A stretch of DNA of 64,000 nucleotides from Arthrobacter_B sp038069765 (GTDB lineage: Bacteria > Actinomycetota > Actinomycetes > Actinomycetales > Micrococcaceae). The notes beneath the pieces were generated by a model. That model saw only the letters and a program-made list of their open reading frames with translations, had not been told where the DNA came from and searched no databases. Position numbers and translations under genes: made by a program. This document shows positions 51,462 through 59,311 of the stretch, piece by piece. How positions within the stretch are numbered: position 1 is the first letter of the stretch; every line of letters starts with the position of its first letter. The DNA is taken from assembly GCF_038069765.1 (NCBI RefSeq), contig NZ_JBBPFS010000010.1, forward strand, positions 1-64,000, written 5' to 3'.

Positions 51462-51536
51462 GGTGCTGGGCGCCGGCGTTCCTTCCTCCGGGTCCGCGTC
51501 GGTCGGCGCCGGTGCGCAGGCCGCAGTGGCAGGCGG

Positions 51537-51542
51537 TAGCCT
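51537..51542 (+). promoter_or_regulatory. -10 box (TAGCCT) for coaE
   Basis: It ends 6 nt before ATG 51549, with no SD. Confidence 0.5.
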
Positions 51543-51548
51543 TGGCGC

Positions 51549-52169
51549 ATGCTGAGAGTAGGACTGACCGGTGGAATCGCCGCGGGAAAATCGCTGGCCG
51601 CACGCACGCTGCAGGAGCTGGGGGCGCTCGTCATTGACAGTGATGCCCTGGCCCGGGAGGTGGTGGAGCCGGGAACCGACGGGCTGGCCGCCGTCGTCGA
51701 AGCCTTTGGCTCCGGCATGCTCGACGGCGAGGGCCGGTTGGACCGCCCGGCCCTGGCCGCCGTCGTCTTCAGTGACGCGGACAAGCGGAACACCCTGAAC
51801 TCGATCGTCCACCCGCGGGTGCGGGCGCGGGCGGCGGAACTGGAGCAGCAGGCTCCGGCGGGCACAGTTGTGGTCCATGACATTCCGCTGCTCGTGGAGA
51901 CCGGACAGCACCGGAATTTCGACTTTGTGCTGGTGATCGATGCCCCGGAAGAGGAACGGATCCGTCGCATGGCGGCCGACCGGGGCATGAGCGAAGAGGC
52001 GGCCAGGGCCCGCATCGCCGCGCAGGCCGGAACCGCTGAACGCGCAGCGGCGGCCGACGTCGTCCTCGTTAATGACGGTACGGCGGAGCAGCTGGTGGCG
52101 GCCGTGCGCCAACTGTGGCAAAACCGTCTGGTGCCGTTGAACGAGGACCTGCTGCGGACCGGGAGGTGA
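51549..52169 (+). CDS. coaE: Dephospho-CoA kinase
   Basis: A 206-residue P-loop kinase. The Walker A is LTGGIAAGKS (7-16), then VIDSDALAREVVEPG for the CoA-binding helix and VVHDIPLLVETG for the substrate/lid region. It adds the 3'-phosphate to dephospho-CoA, the last step of CoA synthesis. The conserved actinobacterial rpsA-coaE-uvrB neighbourhood is kept here, though rpsA is about 12 kb away, with the glucoside cluster lying between. Length is typical (about 200). Confidence 0.96.
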   Translation: MLRVGLTGGIAAGKSLAARTLQELGALVIDSDALAREVVEPGTDGLAAVVEAFGSGMLDGEGRLDRPALAAVVFSDADKRNTLNSIVHPRVRARAAELEQQAPAGTVVVHDIPLLVETGQHRNFDFVLVIDAPEEERIRRMAADRGMSEEAARARIAAQAGTAERAAAADVVLVNDGTAEQLVAAVRQLWQNRLVPLNEDLLRTGR

Positions 52170-52239
52170 CGCCCTTTTCAGGGGTTCAGCCCTCAGCTAA
52201 CCGGGGGCACTGCGGACGTGTACTGACCGCAGTGCGGAG

Positions 52240-52245
52240 TAGCGT
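52240..52245 (+). promoter_or_regulatory. -10 box (TAGCGT) for uvrB
   Basis: It ends 6 nt before ATG 52252, with no SD. No LexA-type box (GAAC-N4-GTTC) was seen nearby. Confidence 0.5.
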
Positions 52246-52251
52246 TTAAGC

Positions 52252-54342
52252 ATGAGTCTTGCGCAGGACATCAAGAGAGTTGTCGCCCCCTTCGAAGTAA
52301 TCAGCGATTACTCGCCCGCGGGCGACCAGCCCACCGCCATCAAGGAACTCGCCGAACGCATCAGGGCCGGCGAAAAGGACGTGGTCCTGCTCGGCGCCAC
52401 CGGTACCGGTAAGAGTGCGACGGCGGCATGGCTGGTGGAGCAGGTGCAGCGTCCCACGCTGGTGATGGTGCAGAACAAGACCCTCGCCGCGCAGCTGGCC
52501 AACGAATTCCGCGAACTGCTGCCGAACAACGCCGTCGAGTACTTCGTCTCGTACTACGACTACTACCAGCCCGAGGCCTACGTGCCGCAGACGGACACCT
52601 TTATCGAGAAGGACTCCTCCGTCAACGAGGAAGTGGAACGGCTGCGGCACTCCGCCACCAACGCACTGCTGACCCGGCGCGATGTCATCGTGGTGGCCAC
52701 CGTGTCCTGCATCTACGGCTTGGGAACGCCGGAAGAGTACATCGAGCAGATGGTGACTCTGCGCCGGGGACAGCAAATGAACCGCGATGACCTGCTGCGC
52801 CGGTTCGTGGCGATGCAGTACGCCCGCAACGACATGGACTTCCACCGCGGGACCTTCCGGGTCCGCGGGGACACCGTGGAGATCATCCCGATGTACGAGG
52901 AAAACGCGATCCGGATCGAGTTCTTCGGTGACGAGATCGAGAACATCTACACCCTGCACCCTCTGACCGGTGACGTGATCCGCGAGGAAGAGGAAATGTA
53001 CGTCTTCCCGGCTTCCCACTATGTGGCGGGCGAGGACCGGATGCAGCGGGCCATCAAGCAGATTGAAGATGAGCTGCAGGTCCGGCTGGCCGAGCTGGAG
53101 TCCCAGAACAAGCTGGTCGAGGCGCAGCGGCTGCGGATGCGCACCACCTATGACCTGGAAATGATGCAGCAGATGGGCTTCTGCAACGGCATCGAGAACT
53201 ACTCCCGGCACATCGACGGCCGCGGACCGGGCACCGCCCCGCACTGCCTGCTGGACTATTTCCCCGACGACTTCCTGCTGGTGGTGGACGAATCCCACGT
53301 CACCATTCCCCAGATCGGGGCCATGTACGAGGGCGACATGTCCCGCAAGCGCACCCTGGTGGACCACGGCTTCCGGCTGCCCTCGGCCATGGACAACCGG
53401 CCGCTGAAATGGGATGAGTTCCTGGAACGGATCGGCCAGACGGTTTACATGTCCGCCACGCCGGGCAAGTACGAGCTGTCCAAGTCGGACGGCTACGTGG
53501 AACAGATCATCCGGCCCACCGGCCTGGTGGACCCGGAGGTCATCGTCAAGCCGAGCAAGGGCCAGATTGATGACCTGCTGGGGGAGATCCGCACCCGCAC
53601 CGAGCGCAATGAACGCGTGCTGGTCACCACCCTGACCAAGCGGATGGCCGAAGACCTGACGGGGTACCTGCTGGAGCACGGGGTCAAGGTGGAGTACCTG
53701 CACTCCGACGTCGACACCCTTCGCCGCGTGGAACTGCTGCGCGAGCTGCGGATGGGCACCTTCGACGTGCTGGTGGGCATCAACCTGCTCCGTGAAGGTT
53801 TGGACCTTCCCGAGGTGTCCCTCGTGTCGATTCTCGACGCCGACAAGGAAGGATTCCTCCGTTCCTCCACCTCGCTGATCCAGACCATCGGCCGTGCCGC
53901 GCGCAACGTCTCCGGCGAGGTGCACATGTACGCGGACCGGATCACCGACTCGATGGCGAAAGCCATTGACGAAACCAACCGGCGGCGCGCCATCCAGGTG
54001 GCGTACAACAAGGACCACGGCGTGGATCCGCAGCCGCTGCGCAAGAAGATCGCCGACATCACCGATTCCCTGGCCCGGGAAGATGCAGACACTAAGGCGC
54101 TGCTGGCCCAAGCGGCGGAGAAAAAGAACCGCAAGACCGCAGGCAAGGGCAAGGGCGGCATCCGCAAGGACGGTCTCGCTGCTGCTCCGGCCGAGGATTT
54201 GGCCGGGCTGATCGCGTCCATGACGGAGCAGATGCACGCTGCAGCCGCCGAGCTGCAGTTCGAGCTGGCTGCCCGGCTGCGCGACGAGGTGGGGGACCTG
54301 AAGAAGGAACTGCGCCAGATGCAGAACGCCGGGCACGCCTAA
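52252..54342 (+). CDS. uvrB: Excinuclease ABC subunit B
   Basis: A 696-residue DNA-repair helicase-like protein. Walker A is LLGATGTGKSATAAW (about 43-57), the beta-hairpin is in VSYYDYYQPEAYVPQTDT, the DESH box is LLVVDESHVT, and the later helicase motifs are GINLLREGLDLPEVS and IQTIGRAARN. The C-terminal UVR domain (about 650-690) binds UvrC. With UvrA it finds bulky lesions and hands them to UvrC. Its TAA stop (54340-54342) is the first base of a 71-bp direct repeat. Confidence 0.98.
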   Translation: MSLAQDIKRVVAPFEVISDYSPAGDQPTAIKELAERIRAGEKDVVLLGATGTGKSATAAWLVEQVQRPTLVMVQNKTLAAQLANEFRELLPNNAVEYFVSYYDYYQPEAYVPQTDTFIEKDSSVNEEVERLRHSATNALLTRRDVIVVATVSCIYGLGTPEEYIEQMVTLRRGQQMNRDDLLRRFVAMQYARNDMDFHRGTFRVRGDTVEIIPMYEENAIRIEFFGDEIENIYTLHPLTGDVIREEEEMYVFPASHYVAGEDRMQRAIKQIEDELQVRLAELESQNKLVEAQRLRMRTTYDLEMMQQMGFCNGIENYSRHIDGRGPGTAPHCLLDYFPDDFLLVVDESHVTIPQIGAMYEGDMSRKRTLVDHGFRLPSAMDNRPLKWDEFLERIGQTVYMSATPGKYELSKSDGYVEQIIRPTGLVDPEVIVKPSKGQIDDLLGEIRTRTERNERVLVTTLTKRMAEDLTGYLLEHGVKVEYLHSDVDTLRRVELLRELRMGTFDVLVGINLLREGLDLPEVSLVSILDADKEGFLRSSTSLIQTIGRAARNVSGEVHMYADRITDSMAKAIDETNRRRAIQVAYNKDHGVDPQPLRKKIADITDSLAREDADTKALLAQAAEKKNRKTAGKGKGGIRKDGLAAAPAEDLAGLIASMTEQMHAAAAELQFELAARLRDEVGDLKKELRQMQNAGHA

Positions 54343-54410
54343 GGGGCGCTTCCCTCCGCCCGGCGGAAGCCGTCCGCGTAATGCGGAACCCATGAAGTGC
54401 GGCGCCGCCT
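54340..54410 (+). repeat. Left copy of ~70-bp direct repeat flanking a two-gene block
   Basis: 71 bp beginning with the uvrB stop codon. It differs from the copy at 56441-56510 by one single-base indel and two substitutions. It contains internal inverted repeats (GCTTCC..CCGCC with GGCGGAAGC; CCGC-GTAAT-GCGG; GCGGCGCCGC), so its RNA would be highly folded. Downstream sequence then diverges completely between the copies. Confidence 0.95.
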
Positions 54411-56440
54411 CTGCGGTGCGGGGGCTGCCGCCGGTTCCGGCTAGAGTAAAGCCGGGCCGGGGAGCGCTTCGCTTCAGACCAATTCAAGGGGGCAGGCGGG
54501 GTGGGTCGGGACGGTCGTGCGGCGCGGGGGCTGCAGATGCAGCAGACACTGGTTTTCGACTTCGACACGCTCGAACAAAAGAACGCGTTTCCGAATCTTG
54601 TTCCCGATGAAGAGCTCTTCTGCGACCGGCGTTCGGAAAACGGTCCCGAACAACAGGTTTCGTTTCCCGGCATACTCCGAGCTGCGGACCTCCTGAGCCG
54701 TGAAATCCTGCTTCTGGATGTGCAGCTGCTGGACGGCGCGTTTTTCCTCAGCAGCGGACCAGCCGCAGTCAGGGCCATCCTGGCCAGGACCGCCTCGTTC
54801 GACCGGACGTTCGCTGTCGTCGCCCGAAAGCCGTCGCTGGAAGAGAGCCTGCGGTCGCTCCTCTTGGGGAGCGGTCCCCCCAGCCAGGTTCTGGCGGAGT
54901 TCGACTTCTCTTCGCTTTCGATGCACTGGGCCGTTCCGCGCGTCCTCGGGCAAGTGCTGCATACCAGGAACAGCGAAAGGCTCCGTAGCTGCAAGAAGTC
55001 CGAGGTTGCCCGGACAGTGGCAGCGGAGCTGCAGGCAGCGTGGGAGTCTGCGAACCCTGAGCACCATGTCGACAGACCCACTGGGCCGTTCGCCCGGATG
55101 GCTAACGCCTGGCAGGAATGGTTTGAGGAAGCTGCCGCCGGCCATATCAGCGTACGGACGTGGAGCCCCGAAGGCTTTAACCTCAAGGATGCTTTGAATC
55201 GTCGACCGTATACGGATCCTGTCTCCGGAGACGTCCCGGAGGTTGGTGAAGCTGCCGCCGCTCTCGGACGGATCGACCGCAGGACGGTTGCGCTTTCCTA
55301 CCTTGAGGAGCACGCCCCGCAGCTGGCCGGACGTGAAGGGTCTCTGGAGGACTGGTGGATGGGCGCATACTTTGATGCCCTCGCGAAACAGCACGGAACT
55401 AACTGGCTGCGGTTCAGCGCCGATAAATCACAGCCGGAAACCGTACGGAGGGTTTGGTACCGGCGCCGTCGCGCTCCCCACGATGGAGCAACCATTCAGT
55501 TTCAGGGCAGTCTTGTGGCCACCTTGCATGACATGCCGCCCCAAGCGTATGCGGTCATGCGTCATCAGGCCCGTCAGGCCATCCAGGAATGGCAGGCTAG
55601 TCCGAGCCAGAAAACCTCCGACGGCCTTGCCTACGCCGTTGCGCAGTCGAACGTAGCGGTAAGCCTGTCCGAAGACCGCAAGGCAATGTGGAGGAGGATT
55701 GGATTCACAGTTTTCCCCGCCGCAATAGGCACGCTGACCGGCGGATTGCTCTCCAACCTTATTGCCGGCATTGGTTCTGCCATTGCTACCGTGGTACTTG
55801 GAGTTCCGTTGGTGGAATTCGCTGAACTGCATGCAACACGAAAGAAAAAGATGAGAGCCCATATCCACTTTCCCGCGGCGCCGCAGTAATGGCGGACGAG
55901 TCCCGGCAGTTGGTTTATTCCTGGGAAGGACCGCCAAAACTTCAGTTGTGGACGGAGGAGGTTTTCCGCAACGGAAGGTCCTGGCGGCAGCACCGGCTTG
56001 TGGCCGAAGACGGAGCCCCCGGCGTGGTGGTGGTGGGTGTGGCAGACGGACACTTCGCCATGGTTGAGCACTGGCGCCCGGCAACCGGACGGGGGTTTCT
56101 TGAGTTTCCCCGGGGCTTCGGCACGCCGGGAATCCCGGACTCTGCGGACGAGGCGGCCATCAGCGACGCGGGGCGGGAACTGACGGAGGAAACGGGCCTG
56201 CAGGGGAGGCAGTTCCACGTCCTCGGATCCGTGTGGGCTGACAGTTCCCTCCTGCAAGGCCACGCGACCGTGGTTTCCGCAACATTGGACCTCACGGCCC
56301 CTGATGCTCTGAATGACCACGAAATCGATGCGTTCCGCTGGGTCCCCGTAGACCAGGTGCCCGTGCTGATGAGGACCGGTGCTATCGCTGACGGGTTGAC
56401 CTTGTCGGCCTATGCCTTGTGGCTGGCCCGCCAGAACCGG
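54411..56440 (+). other. Inserted two-gene block between direct repeats
   Basis: Without this block uvrB would be followed directly by one copy of the repeat and the terC riboswitch. It holds a TAGAGT -10-like box (54442-54447), an unknown membrane-hairpin protein and a NUDIX hydrolase. No integrase, transposase or terminal inverted repeats are present. Confidence 0.6.
54537..55889 (+). CDS. Unknown protein with C-terminal membrane hairpin, partner of a NUDIX hydrolase
   Basis: A 450-residue protein. ATG 54537 is taken over GTG 54501 because of a GGGGG 6 nt upstream and the start MQQTLVFDFDTL. Residues 1-380 are soluble and mixed alpha/beta (ILLLDVQLLDGAFFLSSG, HWAVPRVLGQVLH, DWWMGAYFDALAKQHG), with Trp-rich helices. 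Residues about 387-428 are hydrophobic and Gly-rich, enough for two membrane helices, and the tail is basic (HATRKKKMRAH). No family recognised. The large soluble sensor-like part plus a short membrane hairpin is a layout known from membrane effectors in defence systems. TAATG coupling to the NUDIX gene indicates joint function. Confidence 0.7.
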   Translation: MQQTLVFDFDTLEQKNAFPNLVPDEELFCDRRSENGPEQQVSFPGILRAADLLSREILLLDVQLLDGAFFLSSGPAAVRAILARTASFDRTFAVVARKPSLEESLRSLLLGSGPPSQVLAEFDFSSLSMHWAVPRVLGQVLHTRNSERLRSCKKSEVARTVAAELQAAWESANPEHHVDRPTGPFARMANAWQEWFEEAAAGHISVRTWSPEGFNLKDALNRRPYTDPVSGDVPEVGEAAAALGRIDRRTVALSYLEEHAPQLAGREGSLEDWWMGAYFDALAKQHGTNWLRFSADKSQPETVRRVWYRRRRAPHDGATIQFQGSLVATLHDMPPQAYAVMRHQARQAIQEWQASPSQKTSDGLAYAVAQSNVAVSLSEDRKAMWRRIGFTVFPAAIGTLTGGLLSNLIAGIGSAIATVVLGVPLVEFAELHATRKKKMRAHIHFPAAPQ

Positions 56441-56443
56441 TAA
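55889..56443 (+). CDS. NUDIX hydrolase (ADP-ribose-pyrophosphatase-like)
   Basis: A 184-residue protein. The NUDIX box is in EAAISDAGRELTEETGL (E-x7-RELTEETGL complete; the leading Gly is displaced by one residue). FAMVEHWRPATGRGFLEFPRG before it and FRWVPVDQV after it resemble the ADP-ribose/NDP-sugar pyrophosphatase group. It hydrolyses a nucleoside diphosphate linked to another moiety. Its ATG overlaps the stop of the membrane-hairpin gene (TAATG). Its stop codon is the first base of the right repeat copy, exactly as uvrB's is for the left copy. Confidence 0.88.
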   Translation: MADESRQLVYSWEGPPKLQLWTEEVFRNGRSWRQHRLVAEDGAPGVVVVGVADGHFAMVEHWRPATGRGFLEFPRGFGTPGIPDSADEAAISDAGRELTEETGLQGRQFHVLGSVWADSSLLQGHATVVSATLDLTAPDALNDHEIDAFRWVPVDQVPVLMRTGAIADGLTLSAYALWLARQNR

Positions 56444-56510
56444 GGGGCGCTTCCCTCCGCCGGCGGAAGCCCTCCGCGTAATGCGGAACCCGTGAAGTGC
56501 GGCGCCGCCT
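56441..56510 (+). repeat. Right copy of ~70-bp direct repeat
   Basis: 70 bp beginning with the NUDIX stop codon, matching 54340-54410 except for one indel and two substitutions. It runs up to 4 bp before the -10 box of the terC riboswitch promoter, so it carries that promoter's upstream sequence. Confidence 0.95.
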
Positions 56511-56514
56511 GCGA

Positions 56515-56520
56515 TAGACT
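56515..56520 (+). promoter_or_regulatory. -10 box (TAGACT) of the terC riboswitch transcript
   Basis: TAGACT lies 10 bp before the riboswitch 5' edge. Its -35 position (GTGAAG, 56492-56497, 17-bp spacing) falls inside the right repeat copy. Confidence 0.5.
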
Positions 56521-56530
56521 TCTTGGCGGC

Positions 56531-56645
56531 GCAGGGGAGTATCCGCCCGCGCTGTATCCGTCAGCACGCGGGGCATCGTCGTCCCGCCGGGTGCAGCGGG
56601 TACCCGCAGACCGCTGGGTCTACGGGTGCCGGAGAGACCTGCGCT
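56531..56645 (+). promoter_or_regulatory. yybP-ykoY family (Mn2+) riboswitch upstream of terC
   Basis: The conserved blocks of this riboswitch class appear in order: GGGGAGTA (56534-56541), CCGTCAGCAC (near 56559-56568), a GC-rich variable hairpin arm, and GGAGAGACCT (56631-56640). In known members Mn2+ bridges the two loops. The AGACCT block can pair with the terC SD region (AAAGGTCC, about 56660-56667), so Mn2+ binding would free translation. TerC-type exporters are classic targets of this class. Confidence 0.85.
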
Positions 56646-56673
56646 CACTGTCGCGCCCGAAAGGTCCATTTAC

Positions 56674-57894
56674 ATGCCCGAATTACCCGTGGTCTTTGAG
56701 GTCGGCACCTTTGTCGTCCTCGGGATCGTCCTGCTCTTCGACCTGCTCCTCGTCGTCAAACGTCCGCATGAGCCGTCGATGAAAGAGGCCGGCCTGTGGG
56801 TTGGCTTCTATGTCGGGCTCGCGCTGGCATTTGCCGGTGCCATGTTTGTATTCACCGGACCGGAATACGGCAGCCAGTTCGTTGCCGGCTGGGTCACCGA
56901 ATACAGCCTGAGCATCGACAACCTGTTTGTCTTCATCATCATCATGGCCCGCTTCTCGGTACCGCGTAAGTACCAGCAGGAAGTGCTGATGTTCGGCATC
57001 ATCATCGCGCTGATCCTGCGCGGCATCTTCATCATCATCGGTGCAGCCGTCATCGAAAACTTCAGCTGGGTGTTCTTCATCTTCGGCGCCTTCCTGCTCT
57101 GGACCGCCTACAAGCAGGCGACCGACAACGGCGAGGACGAAGAAGAAGGCAGCGACAACAAGCTGATCGGCAAGCTGCGCCGCGTCCTTCCCATGACGGA
57201 CAAGTACGATCAGGGCAAGATCCGCACCGTGGTGGACGGCAAGAAGGTCTTCACCCCGATGCTGATCGTCTTCATCACCATCGGCGTCACCGACCTGATG
57301 TTCGCCGTGGACTCCATCCCGGCCATCTTCGGCCTGACGCAGAGTGCCTTCATTGTCTTCACCGCCAACATCTTCGCCCTGATGGGCCTGCGCCAGCTGT
57401 ACTTCCTACTGGGCGGCCTGATGGACCGGCTCATCTACCTCAAGCACGGCCTGTCCGTCATCCTGGCGTTCATCGGCGTGAAGCTGATCCTGCACGCGCT
57501 GCACGTCAACGAGCTGCCGTTCATCAACGGCGGCGAGCATGTTGCCTGGGCTCCCGAAATCCCCACCTTCGTATCGCTGGCCGTGATTCTCGGCACCATC
57601 GTCATTGCCACGGTGGCATCGCTGCTCAGCCCCAAGGCGAAGGCCGTCCAGGCCGTTGCCACTCTGGAGAATGCGCTGAAGGTGTACCGCAACCTCGGGG
57701 AAGACGCCCCGCACGAGGAGCGGGTGGAAGCCTACGACAAGGTCGCTGAAAGCTACCGCACCGCATCCACGGTTGCCAAGGACCGCAACGACGTCGAAAT
57801 GCCGGAAATCTCGGACCAGGCCAAGGAGGAGTTCCGGGCCAGCAACCCGCGCCTGCAGAACCCTGCGCCGGTGAAGGACCAGACCGAGCAGTAG
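56674..57894 (+). CDS. TerC-family membrane protein, probable Mn2+ exporter
   Basis: A 406-residue protein with about nine helices. SLSIDNLFVFIIIMARFSVP and ITIGVTDLMFAVDSIPAIFG are the paired TerC signatures whose Asp residues bind metal. A charged cytoplasmic loop lies near 140-180 (NGEDEEEGSDNK), and the C-terminal tail (about 330-406) is soluble and charged. ATG 56674 has AAAGG upstream, within reach of the riboswitch. Recent work on Alx, MeeF and MeeY supports Mn2+ efflux or metallation of secreted enzymes. A perfect terminator follows. Confidence 0.93.
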   Translation: MPELPVVFEVGTFVVLGIVLLFDLLLVVKRPHEPSMKEAGLWVGFYVGLALAFAGAMFVFTGPEYGSQFVAGWVTEYSLSIDNLFVFIIIMARFSVPRKYQQEVLMFGIIIALILRGIFIIIGAAVIENFSWVFFIFGAFLLWTAYKQATDNGEDEEEGSDNKLIGKLRRVLPMTDKYDQGKIRTVVDGKKVFTPMLIVFITIGVTDLMFAVDSIPAIFGLTQSAFIVFTANIFALMGLRQLYFLLGGLMDRLIYLKHGLSVILAFIGVKLILHALHVNELPFINGGEHVAWAPEIPTFVSLAVILGTIVIATVASLLSPKAKAVQAVATLENALKVYRNLGEDAPHEERVEAYDKVAESYRTASTVAKDRNDVEMPEISDQAKEEFRASNPRLQNPAPVKDQTEQ

Positions 57895-57900
57895 CAGCAC

Positions 57901-57930
57901 CGCACCACAATAAACCGCACCACAGTAAAC
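57901..57930. repeat. Tandem repeat, 2 x 15 bp
   Basis: CGCACCACAATAAAC (57901-57915) is followed by CGCACCACAGTAAAC (57916-57930), 6 bp after the terC stop. Confidence 0.8.
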
Positions 57931-57944
57931 GCAGTACAAACAGC

Positions 57945-57977
57945 AAGCGCCGCCCTCCCGAAGGAGGGCGGCGCTTT
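57945..57977. terminator. Intrinsic terminator between terC and the convergent hydrolase gene
   Basis: A perfect 14-bp stem (57945-57958 with 57963-57976) closes on a CGAA tetraloop and ends in TTT. It serves terC and possibly the convergent operon. Confidence 0.9.
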
Positions 57978-57997
57978 GTGGTTACGGCTCCGGCTGT

Positions 57998-59311
57998 TTA
58001 CGGCTGCGGCTCGTCCCGGACCATCCCGAGCAGGCGGTTAAAGATGCCCTCGCCGTCGTCGGCGATCCCGTCGTGGTGGAAGTCGGCGCTTTCCCAGACC
58101 TGCAGGCCGCGCACTGCTGCGGCCGTTTCCAGCGACAGGTCGCGGTCCACGTAAATGTCGTCGGTGTAAACGGCCGCTGCCACGGGAACACTGTTCCGGG
58201 CGAGCTGTTCGGGGTCGTACAGCGCCGGCCAGTCCCGGCGTACCGCCAGCAGCTCGGCCGTCTCCTTCAGCGGAGCCAGCGCCGGGTCCTCGTCAAAGTA
58301 CCAGGGATAGACCATCTCGCCGGTGTACAGCGGTTCCCCGGCACCGGGCTTGAACTCCGGAAACTCCTCCAGCACACGCGCGGCAGCCCAGTTGGTGGCG
58401 GCCCCCTGGCCGTAGATGGATTCGTGCATCACCGCGTACAGCGGGTTGGACGCCCGGCTCACCAGCCCGTGGACCGCTTCCAGGAAAGTGTCGGACAGCG
58501 GTTCGCCGTCCGGGGTGGGCACAAACGCCTCCTGCAGCAGGTAGTGCAGCCCGTCCATGCGGGTGTTGCCGCCCAGGAAGGACCCGGCCATCTGGAAGCG
58601 CTGCACGGTCAGGCGCTCTCCGGAGGGCAGGAACTCCGGTGTCTCGCTCAGATGCCGGGCAATCCGGGTGGTCAGCACGCGGTCCTGCGGATACTTGGCG
58701 AAGTACTCGGCGTTGCGGGCAGCAACCCGCCGGAACGTCGCACGGTAGACGCGTTCCGCAGGTCCGGTGAGCGGCGCCAGCCCGCCGGTGATGAGGGATT
58801 CCCGGAGTCCGTGCGGAGCAAAGGATAAATAGGTCAGGGTGCAGAATCCGCCGTAGCTTTGACCGTAGGTGGTCCACGGACCTGAGCCCAGGGCTGCCCG
58901 GATCAGTTCTGCGTCAGCCACGATCGAGTCGGCCCGGAAACGGGCCAGATAATCAGCCTGCGCTGCGGCGTCTCCACGCAGCGGCAGGGTTTGCCGGTTT
59001 GCCGGGGTGGACAGCCCCGTGCCGCGCTGGTCGAGCATGAGGATGCGGAAGTGCTTGGCCGCAGCCTTGGTCCAGCCGCCGAACTGCAGGAGCCGGTTGC
59101 CCTTCCCGCCGGGACCGCCCTGCAGGTACAGGAGCCAGGGCAGTTCCTCCGCCTCGGGCTGCGGCATCGCCGCGTCCGAGTATTCCCGGGCGAATACCGT
59201 GATGGTCTCGCCGCCGGGCCGGGCGTGATCCAGCGGAACGGTGAAGCGGTGGTCGGTGACCCGCATTCCGCGGATGGTGTACGGTGCCGAGGCGGTGTGC
59301 GGAACGCTCAT
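57998..59311 (-). CDS. Alpha/beta hydrolase, proline-iminopeptidase-like (S33)
   Basis: A 437-residue protein. The oxyanion-hole LYLQGGPGGKG, the strand MLDQRGTGLSTP and the nucleophile elbow TYGQSYGGF (Ser near 155) are the S33 prolyl-aminopeptidase pattern. The catalytic His is near the C-terminus (DFHHDGIAD). It removes N-terminal proline from peptides or cleaves related esters/amides. Intracellular; no signal peptide. Its ATG overlaps the stop of the GNAT gene (ATGA), so the two form an operon. Confidence 0.93.
   Translation of the reverse strand: MSVPHTASAPYTIRGMRVTDHRFTVPLDHARPGGETITVFAREYSDAAMPQPEAEELPWLLYLQGGPGGKGNRLLQFGGWTKAAAKHFRILMLDQRGTGLSTPANRQTLPLRGDAAAQADYLARFRADSIVADAELIRAALGSGPWTTYGQSYGGFCTLTYLSFAPHGLRESLITGGLAPLTGPAERVYRATFRRVAARNAEYFAKYPQDRVLTTRIARHLSETPEFLPSGERLTVQRFQMAGSFLGGNTRMDGLHYLLQEAFVPTPDGEPLSDTFLEAVHGLVSRASNPLYAVMHESIYGQGAATNWAAARVLEEFPEFKPGAGEPLYTGEMVYPWYFDEDPALAPLKETAELLAVRRDWPALYDPEQLARNSVPVAAAVYTDDIYVDRDLSLETAAAVRGLQVWESADFHHDGIADDGEGIFNRLLGMVRDEPQP

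Noticed and set aside
54340..56510. Calling the repeat-bounded block an insertion sequence or prophage remnant
   Set aside because: No transposase, integrase or phage gene and no terminal inverted repeats; the mechanism is left open.
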